A DNA stretch of 64,000 bases from Variovorax beijingensis. Lineage in GTDB: Bacteria; Pseudomonadota; Gammaproteobacteria; Burkholderiales; Burkholderiaceae_C. The first letter of the stretch is position 1. Each line of letters opens with the position of its first letter. The DNA lies in the NCBI RefSeq assembly GCF_003951285.1, contig NZ_RXFQ01000001.1, forward strand, positions 496,001 to 560,000, written 5' to 3'. The position numbers were made by a program, and so were the translations under genes. Shown here one piece after another: positions 58,890-64,000 of the stretch. The notes under the pieces were generated by a model that worked only from the letters and a program-made list of their open reading frames with translations, did no database searches and was not told where the DNA came from.

Positions 58890-59501
58890 TTACTTTCGCA
58901 TGACCTTTTCGGACGGGGTCAGTGCTTCGATGTAGGCCGGGCGCGAGAAGATGCGCTCGGCGTACTTCAGGAGCGGCGCCGCGTTCTTGCTGAGGTCGAT
59001 GCCGTAGTAGTCCAGGCGCCAGAGCAGCGGCGCAATCGCCACGTCGAGCATCGAGAAATTGTCGCCCAGCATGTACTTGTTCTTGAGGAACACGGGTGCG
59101 AGCTGCGTCAGGCGGTCGCGGATGTGCGAGCGGGCCTTTTCGAGCGCCTTCTCGTTGCCCTTGGCGGTGCGGTTCTCGAGCGCAGCCACGTGCACGAACA
59201 GTTCCTTCTCGAAGTTGAGCAGGAACAGGCGCACGCGCGCGCGGTCGACCGGGTCGCCGGGCATCAGCTGCGGATGCGGGAAGCGCTCGTCGATGTACTC
59301 GTTGATGATGTTCGACTCGTACAGGATGAGGTCGCGCTCGACCAGGATCGGTACCTGGCCGTACGGGTTCATCACGCTGATGTCTTCGGGCTTGTTGTAG
59401 AGATCGACGTCGCGGATCTCGAAGTCCATGCCCTTTTCGAACAACACGAAGCGGCAGCGGTGGGAAAAGGGGCAGGTCGTTCCTGAATACAAGACCATCA
59501 T
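58890..59501 (-). CDS. sspA: SspA, stringent starvation protein A (GST fold)
   Basis: A 203-residue glutathione-S-transferase-like protein: VLYSGTTCPFSHRCRFVLFE at the N-terminus, VPILVERDLILYESNIINEY and a helical C-terminal domain. It binds RNA polymerase and modulates transcription under starvation. AGGAG 9 nt upstream selects the first of two tandem ATGs. The petABC terminator lies just upstream. Confidence 0.93.
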   Translation of the reverse strand: MMVLYSGTTCPFSHRCRFVLFEKGMDFEIRDVDLYNKPEDISVMNPYGQVPILVERDLILYESNIINEYIDERFPHPQLMPGDPVDRARVRLFLLNFEKELFVHVAALENRTAKGNEKALEKARSHIRDRLTQLAPVFLKNKYMLGDNFSMLDVAIAPLLWRLDYYGIDLSKNAAPLLKYAERIFSRPAYIEALTPSEKVMRK

Positions 59502-59512
59502 GGCGAGAGACT

Positions 59513-59554
59513 CCTAAAAATCAAAAAGAGTGGGTCGCGTTGGCAACCCACTCT
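59513..59554 (-). terminator. Rho-independent terminator of petABC
   Basis: Read on the minus strand, a perfect 9-bp stem (AGAGTGGGT/ACCCACTCT, 59554-59527) with a 10-nt loop is followed by TTTTTGATTTTT. It lies 43 bp past the petC stop and before sspA. Confidence 0.92.
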
Positions 59555-59596
59555 GTGGGACCGCACGCACCAGGCGCACGGTCGGCGTGGACGGAA

Positions 59597-60370
59597 CTAC
59601 TTGACGTCTTTCCAGTACGAGGCGTTCAGTCGCCACACGAAGACCAACGACATGACGAGGAACAGCAGCACCCACACACCGATGCGGATGCGCGTGTTCT
59701 GTGCCGGCTCGGCCATCCATTGCAGGTAGCTCACCAGGTCGCCGACCGCGGTGTCGAACTGCAGCGGCGTCATGGTGCCGGGGGTGACCTGCTCCCAGCC
59801 CTTGAACACTTCGGTCTCGTGGCCATGCTGCGAAACCTTGGTGTAGACAGGACGGCGTTCGCCCTGCAGCTCCCACAGCGGGTTGGGCATGGCAACGCTC
59901 GGGAACAGGAGGTTGTTCCAGCCGGTGGCCTTGGTGTCGTCGCGGTAGTAGGTGCGCAGGTAGGTGTACAGGTAGTCTGCGCCCGTGCCGCCATGGCCAG
60001 CGCGCGAGCGGGCAACCAGGGTCAGGTCGGGCGGCGTCGTGCCGAACCATTCCTTGGCCTGGCGCGCGTCGATGTTGGCCTTCATGGTTTCGCCGACCTT
60101 GTCGGTGGCGAACAGGAGGTTGTCCTTGATCTGCTGCTCGGTAATGCCGATGTCCTGCAGCCGGTTGTAGCGCATGAACGCCGCGGAATGGCAGTTCAGG
60201 CAGTAGTTGACGAACAGCTTGGCGCCGTTCTGCAGGGAGGCGACGTCGGTGGTCTTGTTGGGCGCCTTGTCCCAGGCCATGCCGCCGGACTCGGCCGATG
60301 CGGCGGCGGAAAAGGTCAGGCCCAAGGCCAGGCCCACAACCGCGAGCCAGCCAGAAATGCTTTTCTTCAT
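59597..60370 (-). CDS. petC: PetC, cytochrome c1 of the bc1 complex
   Basis: A 257-residue protein. A signal peptide (ISGWLAVVGLALGLTFSAAASA) leads to haem-binding CLNCH near residue 58; the methionine ligand lies in SVAMPNPLW. One C-terminal anchor helix (IGVWVLLFLVMSLVFVW) ends the protein. It accepts electrons from the Rieske protein. The ATG at 60370 gives the signal peptide directly. Confidence 0.95.
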   Translation of the reverse strand: MKKSISGWLAVVGLALGLTFSAAASAESGGMAWDKAPNKTTDVASLQNGAKLFVNYCLNCHSAAFMRYNRLQDIGITEQQIKDNLLFATDKVGETMKANIDARQAKEWFGTTPPDLTLVARSRAGHGGTGADYLYTYLRTYYRDDTKATGWNNLLFPSVAMPNPLWELQGERRPVYTKVSQHGHETEVFKGWEQVTPGTMTPLQFDTAVGDLVSYLQWMAEPAQNTRIRIGVWVLLFLVMSLVFVWRLNASYWKDVK

Positions 60371-60399
60371 CGTGTTTCTCTCGAGCTCTCTTGGGCTTC

Positions 60400-61836
60400 T
60401 CAATGGGCGGCGAAGGTCACGCGCTCAGGCACGGGCTTGAACTCGCCCTTGCTGCTCCACCAGGGCATGAGCAGGAAGAAACCGAAGTAGAAAAGCGTGC
60501 CGATCTGGGAAATGGTCTGCGCGATGTCCAGCGCGAACGAACCGATGACCAGGCTGCCCCAGACGCCAGGCGCCTGGATGCCCAGGTAGCCCAGGATCAG
60601 GAAGAAGAACACGAAGACGCCGTAGACATACTTGTGCCAGCCCGGACGATAGCGGATCGACTTGACTTCGCTCTTGTCGAGCCAAGGCAGGAAGAACAGG
60701 ATGATGACCGAGCCACCCATCACGAGCACGCCCCAGAACTTGGCGTCGAAGGCCTTGAGCAGGAAGATGGCCACGGCCGCCACGACGACCAGCGCGATCT
60801 TCAGGGCCATGCTCGACTTGCCCTTGATGAAGTTCAGGACGGCGGCCGCGGCGATGATCAGCGCGAACACGTTGACCATGTCGTCGGTGGTTGCACGCAG
60901 CATCGAGTAGAACGGCGTGAAATACCAGACCGGCGCAATGTGGTTCGGCGTCTTGAGCGAATCGGCCGGAATGAAGTTGTTGTATTCGAGGAAGTACCCG
61001 CCCGCTTCCGGCGCGAAGAAGATCACGGCCGAGAAGATCGTGAGGAACACCACCACGCCGAAGATGTCGTGCACCGTGTAGTACGGATGCGACGGAATGC
61101 CGTCCAGCGGATGGCCGTCGGGGCCGCGCTTGGCCTTGATCTCGATGCCGTCGGGGTTGTTGGAACCCACTTCGTGCAGCGCGATCAGGTGGGCCACCAC
61201 CAGGCCGAGCAGCACCAGCGGCACGGCGATCACGTGGAAGCTGAAGAAGCGGTTCAGCGTGGCGTCGCTCACCACGTAGTCGCCGCGGATCAGCAGCGCG
61301 AGGTCAGGACCGATGAACGGGATGGCCGCGAACAGGTTCACGATCACCTGGGCGCCCCAGTAGCTCATCTGGCCCCATGGCAGCAGGTAGCCCATGAAGG
61401 CCTCGGCCATCAGGCACAGGAAGATCGCGCAGCCGAAGACCCAGATCAGCTCGCGCGGCTTGCGGTAGCTGCCGTACATGAGGCCGCGGAACATGTGCAG
61501 GTACACCACGATAAAGAACGCCGAGGCGCCCGTCGAGTGGATGTAGCGGATGAGCCAGCCCCAGGGCACGTCGCGCATGATGTACTCGACCGATGCGAAC
61601 GCCTGGTTCGCGTCGGGCTTGTAGTGCATCACCAGGAAGATGCCGGTGACGATCTGGATCACCAGGACCAGCATCGCCAACGAGCCGAAGATGTACCAGA
61701 AGTTGAAATTCTTGGGCGCGTAGTACTTGCCCCACTGGTCGTTCCAGAGCTTGCTCAGCGGGAAGCGGTTGTCGACCCAGTTCAGCAGCTTCTCGCCCGC
61801 GGGCGCGTTGGGGGAAATTTCGTGGAATTCAGCCAT
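60400..61836 (-). CDS. petB: PetB, cytochrome b of the bc1 complex
   Basis: A 478-residue membrane protein with the b-type cytochrome core: paired haem-ligand histidines in the second and fourth helices (RYIHSTGASAFFIVVYLHMF; FFSFHVIAVPLVLLGLVVAH) and the Qo-site residues PEAGGYFLE region. It is longer than typical cytochrome b by a C-terminal helical extension, as in other proteobacteria. It is 14 bp after petA. Confidence 0.95.
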   Translation of the reverse strand: MAEFHEISPNAPAGEKLLNWVDNRFPLSKLWNDQWGKYYAPKNFNFWYIFGSLAMLVLVIQIVTGIFLVMHYKPDANQAFASVEYIMRDVPWGWLIRYIHSTGASAFFIVVYLHMFRGLMYGSYRKPRELIWVFGCAIFLCLMAEAFMGYLLPWGQMSYWGAQVIVNLFAAIPFIGPDLALLIRGDYVVSDATLNRFFSFHVIAVPLVLLGLVVAHLIALHEVGSNNPDGIEIKAKRGPDGHPLDGIPSHPYYTVHDIFGVVVFLTIFSAVIFFAPEAGGYFLEYNNFIPADSLKTPNHIAPVWYFTPFYSMLRATTDDMVNVFALIIAAAAVLNFIKGKSSMALKIALVVVAAVAIFLLKAFDAKFWGVLVMGGSVIILFFLPWLDKSEVKSIRYRPGWHKYVYGVFVFFFLILGYLGIQAPGVWGSLVIGSFALDIAQTISQIGTLFYFGFFLLMPWWSSKGEFKPVPERVTFAAH

Positions 61837-61850
61837 GTCGTTCTTCTGCC

Positions 61851-62468
61851 TCAGGCCTTCTTGGAGTCTTCACCGATCAGGAGCTTGGTGTCCGACAGGT
61901 ACATGTGCGGGGGCACAGGCAGGTTGTCGGGCGCGGGCTTGTTCTTGAAGACGCGGCCTGCCAGATCGAACGTGGAACCGTGGCAAGGGCAGAGGAAGCC
62001 GCCTTCCCAGTCGCTGGGCAGCGACGGCTGCGGGCCGGCCTGGAGGCGGTCGACCGGCGAGCAGCCGAGGTGGGTGCAGATGCCCACCACCACCAGCACG
62101 TCGGGCTTGATCGAGCGGTGTTCGTTCTGCGCGTACTTGGGGGTGAATTCGTCGGGGTGCCGCTTGGAGAGCGGATCGGCCAGCTGGCCGTCGAGCTTGG
62201 GGAGCTCGGCCACTTGCTCGGGCGAGCGCTTGAGGATCCAGACGGGCTTGCCGCGCCACTCGACAGTGATCTTCTCGCCGACCTTGAGGCCGCCGATGTC
62301 CACCTCGACGGCAGCGCCCGCGGCCTTGGCCTTCTCGGAGGGCTGGAACGTACTCACAAAGGGAATCGCGGTGGCCACGCCTCCCGCTACGCCGGCACAG
62401 CTGGATGCGATTAACCACGTCCGCTTGCTTGTGTCGATCCGGGGGGAGCCGGAGGTCATGTCACTCAT
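61851..62468 (-). CDS. petA: PetA, Rieske iron-sulfur subunit of the bc1 complex
   Basis: A 205-residue protein. One N-terminal helix (LIASSCAGVAGGVATAIPFV) with a twin-arginine-free start is followed by the Rieske domain; CTHLGC and CPCHGS supply the [2Fe-2S] ligands. It carries electrons from ubiquinol to cytochrome c1. It heads the petABC operon. Confidence 0.95.
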   Translation of the reverse strand: MSDMTSGSPRIDTSKRTWLIASSCAGVAGGVATAIPFVSTFQPSEKAKAAGAAVEVDIGGLKVGEKITVEWRGKPVWILKRSPEQVAELPKLDGQLADPLSKRHPDEFTPKYAQNEHRSIKPDVLVVVGICTHLGCSPVDRLQAGPQPSLPSDWEGGFLCPCHGSTFDLAGRVFKNKPAPDNLPVPPHMYLSDTKLLIGEDSKKA

Positions 62469-62751
62469 GGGGATCCTCTAAGTCTTCTTCGCTGGAGCAG
62501 GGTCAACCGGCGATTGTAGCGGGCTGTTGCGCGCATATTCAACGGGGCCGGCCGGGAGCTGCGCGAATGCGCATTCCCGGCCATGCGAAAGAGGCAATTA
62601 ATAACAATGAATTAGTCCTGATTTACAAGACATTTCGACACAACGATTTGCACGCGTAAAAGATGTCTCAAGGGCTAAATTAGTTGCGGCACACTTCGCT
62701 AACTGCTAATCTTGTCTCAACTGTTAACTGCTAATTGAGAGGATATTTGCC
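62469..62751. promoter_or_regulatory. 283-bp AT-rich divergent region between petA and the yjb-type operon
   Basis: No gene is recognisable. From about 62590 the base composition shifts to AT-rich. It contains the 11-bp direct repeat TAACTGCTAAT at 62700-62710 and 62725-62735, spaced 25 bp, and a TCTCAA/TTGAGA dyad (62715-62740) that overlaps the ribosome-binding site GAGAGGA. It should hold promoters for both directions. Confidence 0.55.
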
Positions 62752-63045
62752 ATGCTAATCGCCCCCCTGATTTCTGCCACTTTCATTGCTGCGCTGAGCA
62801 TTTCCTCGGCCTTGGCACAAACACCCCCGCCGGTCCAGACGCCCGGCCCTCAGCCGGCCAGCGCCACCGGTGCAACCAATTCCGCATTCGGCCGCATCAC
62901 GGCACAGCAGGCCGGTGGCGTCGCGGCCGCCGTTGGACTGGCGGCTGCCGTTGGCAGCGGGAACGGCGGCAACAGCGGTGGCGGCAGCGGTACGGGCGGC
63001 ACCGGCGGCACAGGCACGGGTACAGGCACGACCGGCACGAATTAA
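62752..63045 (+). CDS. small secreted Gly/Thr-rich protein (YjbE/GfcA-like)
   Basis: A 97-residue protein with a signal peptide (LISATFIAALSISSALAQ) and a low-complexity mature part: a proline-rich stretch, AAAVGLAAAVG, then glycine/threonine runs (GGTGTGTGTTGTN). E. coli YjbE has the same plan, and the downstream genes are YjbF- and YjbG-like. GAGAGG precedes the ATG by 9 nt. Identity rests on context and composition. Confidence 0.65.
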   Translation: MLIAPLISATFIAALSISSALAQTPPPVQTPGPQPASATGATNSAFGRITAQQAGGVAAAVGLAAAVGSGNGGNSGGGSGTGGTGGTGTGTGTTGTN

Positions 63046-63047
63046 AC

Positions 63048-63800
63048 GTGCGGGCCCTCTTCGCGGGAGGGCATTCGCCAAGGGCTCCGCGCGTTGGTCT
63101 GGCCACGCGACTTATTGAATGCTGCCTTTTGTCGGCATTTCTTTTGGGCGTTGGCGGCTGTTCTTCCGGATCCTCGGCCATGCTGGCCACGGCGCGGTAT
63201 ATCTATGGCGGCAACGCCGCGGCGCCCCAACCCACCTTCAACCCGAATTACCGCTATTTGCGGGTAGCCGTCGGCGAGCAGACGGTCTTCATGGTGCTCG
63301 GCTACATCGACAAGCGCCCCGAAGGCGCTGTCGAGGTCTGGTACAGCGGCAACGGCGAGGTCGTGAGGCTGCTCGACGGGCGCCTCGTGGGAACCACCGG
63401 CCTCAGCACCGACTGGCGCGAGGTGCGCTTTTCCAGCCTGCCCGCGTGGACCGGCGATGCGAACGGCGCAGCCCCGAAGACCTACCAGCGCGAGCGCGAC
63501 ATGATGCCGGGCTACCGGTTCGGCATTCGCGACGAGATCGTGCGGACGCCCATTGCTGCACCGCAGCAGACCGCCCTGGCCGGCACGGCTGCCGCTTCGC
63601 TGCGCTGGTACGAGGAGCGCAGCGTCTCGCATCCGGCGAGCGCCTCGCTGCCGCCGGCACGCTTTGGCGTTTCGCAAGCGGGCGGCGCGCCCCGGGTCGT
63701 CTATTCCGAGCAATGTATTTCCAATGATCTGTGTATGAGCTTCGAGCAGTGGACGCCTTCCCCTCCAGCACCCGTCGCAGCGGCGAGCGCTGGTACATGA
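63048..63800 (+). CDS. YjbF/GfcB-family lipoprotein, exopolysaccharide export cluster
   Basis: A protein of up to 250 residues. A hydrophobic signal segment ends in the lipobox LGVGGC, so it is probably an outer-membrane lipoprotein. NPNYRYLRVAVGEQTVFMVL and EVWYSGNGEVVRLLDGRLVG match YjbF/GfcB of group 4 capsule and yjb polysaccharide loci. The start (GTG 63048) is uncertain because no ribosome site is clear and the n-region is long. It overlaps the next gene by 4 bp. Confidence 0.78.
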   Translation: MRALFAGGHSPRAPRVGLATRLIECCLLSAFLLGVGGCSSGSSAMLATARYIYGGNAAAPQPTFNPNYRYLRVAVGEQTVFMVLGYIDKRPEGAVEVWYSGNGEVVRLLDGRLVGTTGLSTDWREVRFSSLPAWTGDANGAAPKTYQRERDMMPGYRFGIRDEIVRTPIAAPQQTALAGTAAASLRWYEERSVSHPASASLPPARFGVSQAGGAPRVVYSEQCISNDLCMSFEQWTPSPPAPVAAASAGT

Positions 63801-64000
63801 GCAGTTCGCTCCTGCGTGGCATCGGCAGACATCCCTGGCCTCTTCGCGCGGCGGTGGCCTGCGCACTGGCAGCGAGTTGCGCCGCCGGCGCGCAGCCTCC
63901 GGGCAACAGCCCCGTCGACAACAAATCACCCGCTGACGACGCAGACATCCGTCCCGGCGAGCGGCTGAGCGCCTGGCTGCTGCGCCAGCCGGCCGAAACG
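63797..64000 (+). CDS. YjbG/GfcC-like protein, N-terminal fragment
   Basis: Only the first 68 residues are inside the window; the frame runs off the right edge. A signal peptide (PLRAAVACALAASCAAGA) precedes DIRPGERLSAWLLRQP, consistent with a GfcC/YjbG-type capsule protein. The ATG overlaps the upstream stop (ATGA), which supports a yjbEFG order. Confidence 0.6.
   Translation, partial: MSSSLLRGIGRHPWPLRAAVACALAASCAAGAQPPGNSPVDNKSPADDADIRPGERLSAWLLRQPAET

Noticed and set aside
60298..62481. A 727-codon plus-strand frame opposite petABC
   Set aside because: Translation is rich in Asp, His, Gln and Arg without motifs; the bc1 genes on the other strand are unambiguous.

Overview
The window is high-GC, densely coded, largely operonic DNA. 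It most likely comes from a betaproteobacterium of the Comamonadaceae, with Variovorax or a close relative the best guess. The reasons are a Bug-type solute receptor with a TctA/TctB permease, the petABC-sspA-sspB block followed by a tRNA-Thr gene, a complete paa ring-epoxidase operon, and high GC with many 4-bp ATGA/GTGA gene overlaps. I see no rRNA, CRISPR array, transposase, integrase or phage gene, so this looks like ordinary chromosome with accessory catabolic islands.

Layout. 1-3.3 kb: the tail of an ABC ATPase overlapping a GpdQ-like phosphodiesterase, a Na/Pi cotransporter-PhoU protein and a lone receiver domain. 3.4-7.2 kb: a quinone oxidoreductase, two EamA exporters and an atypical SDR. 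7.2-12.9 kb: a gamma-glutamyltransferase with a Bug receptor, a divergent LysR regulator, and tctBA. 13.1-16.2 kb: a GspE/PilB ATPase, a spermidine-synthase-like methyltransferase and a family 6 DNA glycosylase in overlapping genes. 16.2-21.8 kb: a secreted LEA-like 11-mer repeat protein, a TatD nuclease, and a protease-MoxR-DUF58-VWA unit.

21.8-37.4 kb: phenylacetate degradation. A TetR regulator and paaY diverge from paaG-I-K-A-B-C-D-E. A branched-chain-type ABC importer follows, with one permease fused to its ATPase, then paaZ and an SDR. PaaK makes phenylacetyl-CoA, PaaABCDE epoxidises it, PaaG isomerises it, PaaZ opens and oxidises the ring, and PaaI/PaaY rescue CoA. The paaF, paaH and paaJ steps are not encoded here.

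37.4-40.3 kb holds small membrane proteins and a flavin reductase. 40.3-50.1 kb is a coherent D-amino-acid locus: an oligopeptide-type ABC importer (five genes), a D-serine-dehydratase-like PLP enzyme, an RpiR regulator and an N-acyl-D-amino-acid deacylase on one strand, with a RidA enamine deaminase divergent. The divergent intergenic region carries two near-identical palindromes 84 bp apart that look like operators.

50.1-58.1 kb: a ClpP-like protease, LolD/LolC, an RpfE-like protein with RecJ, an SDR, a DUF1275 membrane protein and a YXWGXW secreted protein. 58.1-62.5 kb: tRNA-Thr(TGT), sspB, sspA and petCBA. 62.7 kb to the end: the start of a yjbEFG-type exopolysaccharide operon, cut by the window edge.

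Two structured repeats cut across this layout. A 92-nt element follows the stop codons of two genes, and a third gene has its 3' part; its terminal hairpin shows compensatory base changes. A 115-bp inverted repeat lies inside the peptide ABC operon. All calls come from reading the sequence; no database search was possible.
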